This document shows positions 1 to 4,928 of a stretch of DNA of 5,035 nucleotides, piece by piece. Below the pieces are notes generated by a model that had not been told where the DNA came from, ran no database searches, and worked only from the letters and a program-made list of their open reading frames with translations. Every line of letters starts with the position of its first letter. The stretch's first letter is position 1. The position numbers and the translations under genes are program-made. The DNA comes from Tyzzerella sp. UBA1042 (GTDB lineage: Bacteria > Bacillota > Clostridia > Lachnospirales > Anaerotignaceae): NCBI GenBank assembly GCA_002316675.1, contig DCDZ01000037.1, positions 1 through 5,035 on the forward strand, given 5' to 3'.

Positions 1-360
1 GAAATTGCCGCAAAGAAAGCTGACGAAGAAGCAAAAGCAAAAAACTCCGGTTGCTGCTGTGGCGGTGACTGCAATACAGAAACGATTGCGGAAGCCGAAA
101 AAGCAAAAGTCAGCGGTTCATCCGTCAAGGTGCTTGGCTCGGGCTGTGCAAAGTGCAATCAACTGGAAGCGGCTACCTTGGAAGCGCTCAAAGAGCTTGG
201 CATGGATGCCACCATTGACCATGTGACAGACTTTACACAGATCGCTGCTTACGGTGTGATGACAACTCCTGCATTGGTTGTGGACGGCAAGGTCGTTTCC
301 TTTGGAAAGGTTTTAAAAAAGGACGAGGTCGTTAAAATCCTGCAAAAAGTACGGGGGTAA
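1..360 (+). CDS. Thioredoxin-fold (small redox disulfide) protein, 5'-truncated
   Basis: The frame is open from the first base to the TAA at 358-360, giving 119 visible residues; the true start lies upstream of the window. The fold resembles the small thioredoxin/glutaredoxin-like family (MTH895/TM0996 type) often found in arsenic operons. A redox CxxC (C49-A-K-C52) follows a beta strand, and a thioredoxin-type cis-proline is at P90 in VMTTPALVVDG. The part before the domain is unusual: an Ala/Lys/Glu-rich stretch, then a cysteine cluster, CCCGGDC at residues 18-24, which could bind metal or metalloid. The missing N-terminus could be a short leader or a larger fused part such as a permease; the window cannot decide. 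The gene ends 4 bases before acr3, and the RBS of acr3 overlaps its last codons, so the two are surely co-transcribed. A redox or arsenite-handling role is inferred from context. The internal GTG at 130 is not the start, because coding sense continues upstream. Confidence 0.88.
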   Translation, partial: EIAAKKADEEAKAKNSGCCCGGDCNTETIAEAEKAKVSGSSVKVLGSGCAKCNQLEAATLEALKELGMDATIDHVTDFTQIAAYGVMTTPALVVDGKVVSFGKVLKKDEVVKILQKVRG

Positions 361-364
361 ATTT

Positions 365-1423
365 ATGGCAAAGGAAAAATCACAAAGCATTGGCTTCTTT
401 CAAAAATACCTGACCGTGTGGGTTGCTCTCTGTATGACGGCAGGTGTTTTAATTGGTAAACTTTTACCTGCCGTTCCTGCATTTTTAGGCCGTTTTGAGT
501 ATGCCAGAGTTTCTATTCCGGTCGCCATCCTCATTTGGGTGATGATTTATCCCATGATGATGAAGGTGAATTTCCAGAGCGTCAAAAATGTGGGGAAAAA
601 CCCAAAGGGGTTATTCGTCACATGGGTGACAAACTGGCTCATCAAGCCGTTCACCATGTACGGTATCGCCGCGTTATTTTTCTATGTGGTTTTTAAGGGC
701 TTGATTGCCCCTGACCTCGCCAAGGAGTATCTGGCGGGTGCAGTACTCTTGGGTGCGGCACCCTGCACAGCGATGGTGTTCGTCTGGAGCACGCTCACCA
801 AAGGAAACCCTGCCTACACCGTAGTACAGGTAGCAACCAACGATTTGATTATTCTGGTTGCCTTTGTGCCGATTGTGAAATTCCTACTGGGCGTTTCCAA
901 CGTGTCCGTGCCATGGGACACGCTGATTTTATCGGTCATTTTATTTGTAGTCATTCCGCTTGCGGGCGGTATTCTGACCCGTGTGCTGGTGACAAATCGC
1001 AAGGGCACAGAGTATTTTGAAAACACCTTTGTCCATAAATTTGACAATGCCACCAGCGTGGGCTTGCTGCTTACCTTGGTGCTGCTGTTTTCGTTCCAAG
1101 GCGATGTGATTTTGAGTAATCCGCTGCACATCCTGCTGATTGCCGTACCGCTGGTACTCCAGACATTCCTCATCTTTTTTATCGCTTATTTTGCCTGCAA
1201 ATGGCTGAAGCTGCCTCATGATATTGCGGCTCCTGCCGGAATGATCGGTGCTTCCAATTTTTTTGAACTTTCTGTTGCCGTGGCGATTGCTCTGTTCGGC
1301 ACAACCTCACCAGCCGCACTCGCTACTGTAGTCGGCGTGCTGACAGAAGTACCTGTGATGCTTTTTCTTGTGAAAATTGCGAATAAAACTACCCATTGGT
1401 TCCCAGAACCCAATGTCAAATAA
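365..1423 (+). CDS. acr3: Acr3-family arsenite efflux permease
   Basis: This is an integral membrane exporter that moves arsenite out of the cell. The 352-residue product has about ten hydrophobic segments, the usual Acr3 size and topology. Family signatures are visible: IYPMMMKV near residues 61-68, the TM4 motif GAAPCTAMVFVWS with Cys134, VATND near 156-160, and GASNFFELSVAVAI with Glu301. Cys134 and Glu301 are 167 residues apart, the same spacing as the essential Cys138/Glu305 pair reported for Alkaliphilus metalliredigens Acr3, so the transport residues look intact. The ATG at 365 has a GGGGG ribosome site at 353-357, inside the end of the preceding gene. Acr3 can work alone using the membrane potential, but arsA and arsD downstream suggest ATP-assisted transport here. 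Base composition is near half G+C, richer than the downstream genes. The gene is sometimes annotated arsB, but the unrelated ArsB family is ruled out by these motifs. Confidence 0.96.
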   Translation: MAKEKSQSIGFFQKYLTVWVALCMTAGVLIGKLLPAVPAFLGRFEYARVSIPVAILIWVMIYPMMMKVNFQSVKNVGKNPKGLFVTWVTNWLIKPFTMYGIAALFFYVVFKGLIAPDLAKEYLAGAVLLGAAPCTAMVFVWSTLTKGNPAYTVVQVATNDLIILVAFVPIVKFLLGVSNVSVPWDTLILSVILFVVIPLAGGILTRVLVTNRKGTEYFENTFVHKFDNATSVGLLLTLVLLFSFQGDVILSNPLHILLIAVPLVLQTFLIFFIAYFACKWLKLPHDIAAPAGMIGASNFFELSVAVAIALFGTTSPAALATVVGVLTEVPVMLFLVKIANKTTHWFPEPNVK

Positions 1424-1460
1424 TAATTTGATTAGAAACACATTGATAGGAGGATCTAGT

Positions 1461-1658
1461 ATGACTGGAAATTTGAGCATAAACAACATGAATGGTGTAT
1501 CAAACAACCAGCAGGCAGTTTATTGGTTAAATAATATGAACAGTGCCTCAAATGATATAAAAACTCCATATAGTTTAAACAATATGAATGGAGTGTCGGA
1601 GGATAATACTAAGAAGTACAGCATTGACAATATGTGTGGTATTACCACCGCCGAATAA
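1461..1658 (+). CDS. Unrecognised 65-residue protein of four 16-residue repeats
   Basis: I do not recognise this protein. The start is ATG 1461, with a perfect AGGAGG at 1448-1453, seven bases upstream; the in-frame ATGs at 1377 and 1413 lie in or against the end of acr3 and lack ribosome sites. After six residues (MTGNLS) the protein is four units in exact 16-residue register, starting at residues 7, 23, 39 and 55. Each opens with [IL][ND]NM[NC][GS][VAI][ST] (INNMNGVS, LNNMNSAS, LNNMNGVS, IDNMCGIT) followed by a variable polar half that often ends in Y plus S or W. The last unit is cut to 11 residues and carries the only cysteine. There is no signal peptide or membrane segment. G+C is about 34%, well below acr3. 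It sits 37 bases after acr3 and 131 before arsD on the same strand. Possible roles are a multi-core precursor peptide, a small Asn/Met-rich metalloid or metal binder, or a secreted or signalling peptide; all are speculation. That it is a real gene is well supported by the RBS and by conservation between units. Confidence 0.8.
   Translation: MTGNLSINNMNGVSNNQQAVYWLNNMNSASNDIKTPYSLNNMNGVSEDNTKKYSIDNMCGITTAE
1479..1655 (+). repeat. Four in-frame 48-bp coding repeats
   Basis: The units begin at 1479, 1527, 1575 and 1623; the last is 33 bases long. They match at protein level (consensus NNMNGVS) but have diverged at DNA level. Between units 1 and 3 the seven identical residues NNMNGVS are encoded with four synonymous differences (AAC/AAT, GGT/GGA, GTA/GTG, TCA/TCG). 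This indicates old duplication with selection on the peptide rather than a recent slippage array. Confidence 0.85.
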
Positions 1659-1664
1659 TATTCT

Positions 1665-1690
1665 AAGCAAAAACAATGGCCTTGTTGCTT
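1665..1690 (+). other. Stem-loop between the repeat gene and arsD
   Basis: AAGCAA at 1665-1670 pairs with TTGCTT at 1685-1690, and CAA 1674-1676 with TTG 1682-1684, around loop TGGCC, with AAA bulged on the 5' side. Only a weak T-rich stretch follows (TATTTT at 1695-1700). It could be a poor terminator, an attenuator or a processing site that lowers arsD-arsA-arsC expression relative to acr3. No convincing promoter was found in the 131-base gap, so arsD probably depends on read-through. Confidence 0.35.
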
Positions 1691-1789
1691 GCAGTATTTT
1701 CTATGATGATACTATCAATGAAAAACTGCTGTAACAATTTGCCTTGAGTTTTAAATAAAAATAATCAAATTAGAATGGAGAGATTTATC

Positions 1790-2164
1790 ATGAAAAAAAT
1801 GTCTATCTATGAACCTGCTATGTGCTGTGACACCGGCCTTTGTGGTGTGAGCGTTGACCCGGAATTGCTCCGTATTTCTACAGTCTTGAATGCACTGAAA
1901 AAGAACGGCGTGGCGGTTGATCGCTTTAATCTAAGCAGTGCACCAATGGCCTTTGTAAATAACAAAGTGATCAATGCCTTTATTAATGAAAAAGGCGCCG
2001 AGGAGCTGCCTGCTATTGTACTGGATGAAAAAATTGTTATTACAGGCCGATATCCAACCAATGAGGAACTTATTTCTTTACTTGAGATTCCTAAAAGCTA
2101 TTTGACCGAAGCAAAATCCGCACCACAAGGTGGTTGCTGCTGCTCTGATGGAAAGTGCTGTTAA
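1790..2164 (+). CDS. arsD: ArsD arsenite metallochaperone
   Basis: ArsD binds As(III) (and Sb(III)) in the cytoplasm and hands it to the ArsA ATPase, increasing efflux at low arsenite; it was also described as a weak repressor. The 124-residue product has the thioredoxin-like ArsD domain. With the start at 1790 (MKKMSIYEPAMCCDTGLCG) the cysteines fall at 12, 13 and 18, the same numbering as the three arsenite-binding cysteines of plasmid R773 ArsD. That match and the GGAGAG site at 1777-1782 favour this start over the in-frame ATG at 1775, which lies on the ribosome site itself. Other family features are RFNLSSAPMAFV in the middle and ITGRYPTNEEL. The tail is cysteine-rich: C116-C117-C118 and C123-C124 in CCCSDGKCC, comparable to the two vicinal pairs of R773 ArsD with one extra Cys. 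arsA follows 20 bases after the stop. Confidence 0.96.
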   Translation: MKKMSIYEPAMCCDTGLCGVSVDPELLRISTVLNALKKNGVAVDRFNLSSAPMAFVNNKVINAFINEKGAEELPAIVLDEKIVITGRYPTNEELISLLEIPKSYLTEAKSAPQGGCCCSDGKCC

Positions 2165-2184
2165 ATATGAAAGGAGGATTCTTG

Positions 2185-3918
2185 ATGCAAGTCTTTAATC
2201 CAAAAAATATTACATTAACAAAATATTTGTTTTATACAGGCAAAGGCGGTGTTGGCAAAACATCTGTTGCATGTGCAACGGCTGTGAATCTTGCAGACAA
2301 CGGAAAAAAGGTTCTTCTTGTCAGCACAGACCCTGCCTCCAATTTACAGGATGTGTTCAATACTTCGCTTTCAGGGAGAGCCACCCCTATCGCAGAAGTA
2401 CCAAATCTTGATGTAGCAAACCTTGACCCAATGCAGGCGGCGGCAGAATACAGGGAAAGCGTGATCGCTCCCTATCGTGGCAAATTGCCGGATGCAGTTC
2501 TCGCTAATATGGAGGAACAGCTTTCCGGTTCATGTACAGTGGAGATTGCTGCTTTCAATGAATTTTCCAACTTTATCACCAATAAAGAGATGGAGCAAAA
2601 ATACGATCATATTCTTTTTGATACTGCACCTACAGGTCATACCCTTAGAATGTTGCAGCTTCCTTCTGCATGGAGCAATTTTATCAGCGAAAGCACACAT
2701 GGAGCATCCTGTTTAGGGCAATTATCTGGGCTTGAGAGTAAAAAGGAAATGTACAAAACTGCAGTTGAAACGTTGTCAGATGGAGATCAAACAACTTTAA
2801 TCCTTGTGACTCGGCCAGAAATAGCCCCATTGAAAGAAGTCGAGCGGGCTTCACATGAATTGGCGGAGCTTGGCGTGCTAAACCAGTCTATGGTAATCAA
2901 CGGCGTTTTGAGCGACCATGATGACACAATCTCCGAGAGTCTATACAACAAACAACAGAGTGCTCTTGCTGATATGCCAAAGTCATTACAGGCGATTACA
3001 ACCTACATGATTCCATTGCGAGCATACAACATTACTGGCATGGAAAATGTCCGCTCATTGCTTACAAAGGATAGCTATGTTATCAGCGAAGAAACCATTA
3101 AAGCGGAGAATATTCCTCAGCTAAAGGATATTATTGACGACCTGTACCATAGTAAGAAAAAGGTAATATTTACTATGGGCAAGGGTGGCGTTGGTAAAAC
3201 AACGATTGCTGCAGCCATCGCATTAGGACTTTCTGAAAAAGGAAAGAAAGTACATTTAACGACCACTGATCCGGCAGCCCACTTAAAATTTGTTCTTGAT
3301 GAAAATAGCGGCATTACCATGAGCCATATTGATGAACATGAGGAACTGGCAAGGTATCAGGAAGAAGTCTTATCTAAAGCTCGGGAAACCATGTCGGAAG
3401 AAGATATTGCCTATATTGAGGAAGATTTACGTTCCCCTTGCACCCAGGAAATTGCTGTATTTCGTGCCTTTGCTGAAGTTGTGGAGCGCGCAGAAAATGA
3501 GATTATTGTCATTGATACAGCTCCCACAGGACACACTTTGTTACTCTTGGATTCTACCTTAAGCTATCACAAAGAAGTACAAAGGACACAAGGTAGCATC
3601 CCGGATTCTGTGAGAAAGTTACTTCCCCGGTTGCGTAGTGCTGAAACAGAGGTCATTATTGTGACATTGCCGGAGGCCACCCCGGTTTATGAAGCGTTGC
3701 GATTGGAAGAAGATTTGAAACGTGCTAACATTGCCACGAAATGGTGGGTTATTAACTCCTCCCTTTATCATACAAAAACCACCAATGCCATGTTATCCGC
3801 AAAAGCCAGCAATGAAATCCCTTGGATAAACAAAGTAGCGGAACATACAAATGGAAACTTTGCCTTGATTGCTTGGAGTGCAGATGACATTAAGGGCGAT
3901 AAGCTAAAAGAGCTATAA
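2185..3918 (+). CDS. arsA: ArsA arsenite-stimulated ATPase, two-domain
   Basis: This is a soluble ATPase that receives As(III) from ArsD and couples ATP hydrolysis to export through the membrane permease. The product is 577 residues, close to the 583 of R773 ArsA, with both homologous halves in one chain. The A1 half has Walker A GKGGVGKTS at 19-27, DPASNLQDVF at 49-58 and the signature DTAPTGHT at 146-153. The A2 half has GKGGVGKTT at 332-340, DPAAHL at 362-367 and DTAPTGHT at 444-451, with a linker near 300-325. The allosteric metalloid-site cysteines are all present: C117 (SGSCTVEIAAF), C176 (HGASCLGQ) and C419 (SPCTQEIAVF), matching R773 C113, C172 and C422. Start choice: ATG 2185 has AAGGAGG at 2171-2177, seven bases upstream, while in-frame starts from 2155 overlap arsD and lack a site. 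Pairing ArsA with Acr3 rather than ArsB is less classical but known in Clostridia. Confidence 0.97.
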   Translation: MQVFNPKNITLTKYLFYTGKGGVGKTSVACATAVNLADNGKKVLLVSTDPASNLQDVFNTSLSGRATPIAEVPNLDVANLDPMQAAAEYRESVIAPYRGKLPDAVLANMEEQLSGSCTVEIAAFNEFSNFITNKEMEQKYDHILFDTAPTGHTLRMLQLPSAWSNFISESTHGASCLGQLSGLESKKEMYKTAVETLSDGDQTTLILVTRPEIAPLKEVERASHELAELGVLNQSMVINGVLSDHDDTISESLYNKQQSALADMPKSLQAITTYMIPLRAYNITGMENVRSLLTKDSYVISEETIKAENIPQLKDIIDDLYHSKKKVIFTMGKGGVGKTTIAAAIALGLSEKGKKVHLTTTDPAAHLKFVLDENSGITMSHIDEHEELARYQEEVLSKARETMSEEDIAYIEEDLRSPCTQEIAVFRAFAEVVERAENEIIVIDTAPTGHTLLLLDSTLSYHKEVQRTQGSIPDSVRKLLPRLRSAETEVIIVTLPEATPVYEALRLEEDLKRANIATKWWVINSSLYHTKTTNAMLSAKASNEIPWINKVAEHTNGNFALIAWSADDIKGDKLKEL

Positions 3919-3931
3919 ACAGAGGTCTTTC

Positions 3932-4339
3932 ATGAATAATACAACAAACAAACCCAAAGTGGCATTTATCTGTGTTCATAACTCCTGCCGCAGCCAAATT
4001 GCAGAAGCACTTGGAAAACACCTTGCCTCTGATGTATTTGAAAGCTACTCTGCCGGAACAGAAACAAAGCCACAGATTAATCAAGATGCAGTAAGACTGA
4101 TGAAACAACTTTACGGCATTGATATGGAGCGGACACAGCGTTCAAAATTATTGGAAGATATTCCTCCCGTTGATATCGTGATAACAATGGGCTGTAATGT
4201 CCAGTGTCCTTTTTTACCCTGCAAGCGCCGCGAGGATTGGGGTCTTGATGACCCAACTGGTAAGGACGATCAAGAGTTCATCAAAACAATTCGTTTGATT
4301 GAGAGCAAAATTATAGAGCTGACAAATGAATTAAGATAA
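3932..4339 (+). CDS. arsC: ArsC arsenate reductase, LMW-phosphatase type
   Basis: It reduces arsenate to arsenite in the cytoplasm, feeding the export system. The 135-residue product has the low-molecular-weight tyrosine phosphatase fold. The P-loop CX5R is C14-VHNSC-R20 (ICVHNSCRSQ), giving nucleophile Cys14 with Cys19 inside the loop, and the DP-loop acid is in WGLDDPTGK (Asp107-Pro108). Cys88, Cys92 and Cys97 in MGCNVQCPFLPC supply the resolving thiols: C92 aligns with Cys89 of pI258 ArsC by the following CP-LP motif, and C88 probably stands in for Cys82, with a shorter loop between them. The extra Cys97 is not in pI258 ArsC. Thioredoxin-coupled recycling is expected from the family. Start ATG 3932 has AGAGG at 3921-3925; the gap from arsA is 13 bases. 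No strong terminator follows directly. A plain LMW protein phosphatase is the alternative, but the cysteine set and operon favour ArsC. Confidence 0.93.
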   Translation: MNNTTNKPKVAFICVHNSCRSQIAEALGKHLASDVFESYSAGTETKPQINQDAVRLMKQLYGIDMERTQRSKLLEDIPPVDIVITMGCNVQCPFLPCKRREDWGLDDPTGKDDQEFIKTIRLIESKIIELTNELR

Positions 4340-4360
4340 TATTGAAAAATATTTTATAAT
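4331..4360 (+). promoter_or_regulatory. Candidate sigma-A promoter for the riboswitch transcript
   Basis: A perfect -10 box TATAAT is at 4355-4360, with a -35-like TTAAGA at 4331-4336 and an 18-base spacer. The -35 box overlaps the last two sense codons of arsC. Transcription would start near 4367, about 65 bases upstream of the riboswitch aptamer, letting the leader be expressed independently of the ars operon. The -35 match is only four of six, so this is a candidate. Confidence 0.45.
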
Positions 4361-4430
4361 GTACTTTAATTTAACCCAAAAGATGTATATCCGAAAGTAG
4401 CGTGAATCAAGCAACTTTCACAAGTAAATA

Positions 4431-4513
4431 CAGCCAAGGGCAAACCCATCAAAAGGTGGGGACGCAAAGCCATAGGGTCTAAGGTGCTTTACTGCACTAT
4501 GATAGCCTGGCTG
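4431..4513 (+). promoter_or_regulatory. Cyclic-di-GMP-I (GEMM-I) riboswitch aptamer
   Basis: The conserved core is plain: AGGGCAAACC at 4437-4446 and GGGACGCAAAGCC at 4459-4471. P1 is closed by CAGCCA 4431-4436 with TGGCTG 4508-4513. P2 is CCCATC 4445-4450 with GGTGGG 4455-4460, capped by AAAA. The third helix contains a tetraloop-receptor-like pair, TCTAAG 4478-4483 and TATGA 4498-4502, around the hairpin GTGC-TTTACT-GCAC 4484-4497. The A-GGG run preceding CAAACC matches the Vibrio Vc2 aptamer, where the ligand-contacting G20 lies, so c-di-GMP rather than 3',3'-cGAMP is the predicted ligand. The aptamer senses the second messenger and controls the transcript downstream; the nearest sizeable downstream gene is the sigma-like gene at 4929. 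Confidence 0.93.
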
Positions 4514-4528
4514 CCAAAAACCATGCGG

Positions 4529-4559
4529 AGCCTGCCCTCATTTCAGAGGGCAGGCTCTT
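4529..4559 (+). terminator. Hairpin after the riboswitch, likely its expression platform
   Basis: AGCCTGCCCTC at 4529-4539 pairs perfectly over 11 bp with GAGGGCAGGCT at 4546-4556 around a six-base loop. It starts 15 bases after aptamer P1, the expected place for a transcription terminator. The following tract CTTAATATAT is U-poor, so termination may be weak. The sequence AGCCTG (4504-4509) in the aptamer 3' end repeats the start of this stem, so the 3' arm has an alternative partner overlapping P1, as expected for a switch. Confidence 0.65.
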
Positions 4560-4637
4560 AATATATCTGTCGGTTTTTGACGGATAAACAGGATATCGGG
4601 ATACCGGCTTTCATTGCTCCGGCGAGAGGGGTATCCT

Positions 4638-4670
4638 ATGAGCTTTTATACTTATAAGAGGTGGAAATAG
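4638..4670 (+). CDS. Possible 10-residue leader peptide MSFYTYKRWK
   Basis: ATG 4638 to TAG 4670 encodes MSFYTYKRWK, preceded by a purine-rich site GAGAGGGG at 4624-4631. That site lies mostly in an unpaired segment of a hairpin (GGATACC 4599-4605 with GGTATCC 4630-4636). Its codons AAG AGG TGG contain AGGTGG (4659-4664), complementary to CCACCT at 4699-4704, and a strong terminator follows at 4731. The layout resembles translational attenuation of transcription as proposed for tet(M)-type leaders, with aromatic and basic codons near the end. So short a frame can occur by chance; it is reported because RBS, complementary segment and terminator line up. Confidence 0.35.
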   Translation: MSFYTYKRWK

Positions 4671-4730
4671 AGCAGACAAAACTCGTACATATTACCTACC
4701 ACCTAAACAATTTTATATTATAATATTCAA

Positions 4731-4770
4731 AAAGTCAGCATTTCGCCATGGGCGCAGTGCTGACTTTTTT
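4731..4770. terminator. Rho-independent terminator, bidirectional
   Basis: AAAGTCAGCA 4731-4740 pairs with TGCTGACTTT 4758-4767. Inside, CGCC 4744-4747 pairs with GGCG 4751-4754 across a small internal loop (TTT/CAG). The stem is followed by TTTTTT (4765-4770) and more pyrimidines on the plus strand and preceded by an A-run, so it can work in both directions. It would end transcripts from the ars operon or riboswitch unless antitermination occurs. Confidence 0.9.
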
Positions 4771-4869
4771 CTTTCGACAAGAAAACCTACATTCCCACTT
4801 AATTTTACAATATTAGGTAAAATATGGTGTGTTTCTAATACAAACAGGTTACTTCCACGCTGCCGTTCC

Positions 4870-4919
4870 CCTCCGTTTCTGACATTTTGATTCACTATCA
4901 AAATTTCAGAAAATGGAGG
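4870..4919 (+). promoter_or_regulatory. Long hairpin occluding the RBS of the sigma-like gene
   Basis: Three consecutive arms pair around loop TCACT (4892-4896): ATTTTGAT 4884-4891 with ATCAAAAT 4897-4904; TTTCTGA 4876-4882 with TCAGAAA 4906-4912; and CCTCC 4870-4874 with GGAGG 4915-4919. There is one C/T mismatch, a possible G-U pair (4875/4914) and one bulged A. GGAGG 4915-4919 is the ribosome binding site of the gene starting at 4929. The base pairing is seen directly; translational repression is inferred. Confidence 0.7.
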
Positions 4920-4928
4920 ACAAGCCTA

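Larger units (their letters stand above)
4340..4928. other. Regulatory intergenic region, ars operon to mobile-element gene
   Basis: About 590 bases without a substantial gene. In order it holds a promoter candidate (overlapping the end of arsC), the c-di-GMP-I riboswitch with its following hairpin, a hairpin pairing 4599-4605 with 4630-4636 (GGATACC/GGTATCC), a possible leader peptide, a strong bidirectional terminator, and an RBS-occluding hairpin. Between 4771 and 4869 I see nothing convincing beyond a doubtful four-codon reading frame. The reverse frame crossing 4713-4901 runs through the terminator and is not a gene. Confidence 0.7.

Noticed and set aside
5..226. Lys-rich open frame overlapping the thioredoxin-like gene
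   Set aside because: It starts at a TTG without an RBS and is out of frame with a clear thioredoxin-fold coding sequence that explains the region.
1377..1460. Longer N-terminus for the repeat peptide
   Set aside because: This extension overlaps the acr3 3' end in another frame and has no RBS; the AGGAGG at 1448-1453 points to ATG 1461.
814..1507. Several reverse-strand open frames across acr3
   Set aside because: They lie antisense to a well-conserved transporter, have no ribosome sites and low-complexity products; shadows of coding sequence.
1479..1655. CRISPR-like array
   Set aside because: The 48-base periodicity is in frame, degenerate at DNA level and explained by protein repeats; there are no constant direct repeats with unique spacers.
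2155..2184. Upstream starts for arsA
   Set aside because: They overlap the arsD stop and the arsA ribosome site; ATG 2185 has ideal AAGGAGG spacing and family-like length.
4338..4353. AATATT-GAAA-AATATT hairpin as the arsC terminator
   Set aside because: The stem is A-T only with just a short T run and overlaps the promoter candidate; too weak to call a terminator.
4719..4724. TATAAT as a promoter -10 box
   Set aside because: No -35-like sequence at suitable spacing, and the terminator at 4731 would immediately stop a transcript from it.
4824..4838. Four-codon frame MVCF as a second leader peptide
   Set aside because: Only a weak AGG upstream and too short to distinguish from chance without conservation data.
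4713..4901. 62-residue reverse-strand frame
   Set aside because: It runs through the bidirectional terminator and the RBS hairpin and shows no recognisable protein features.
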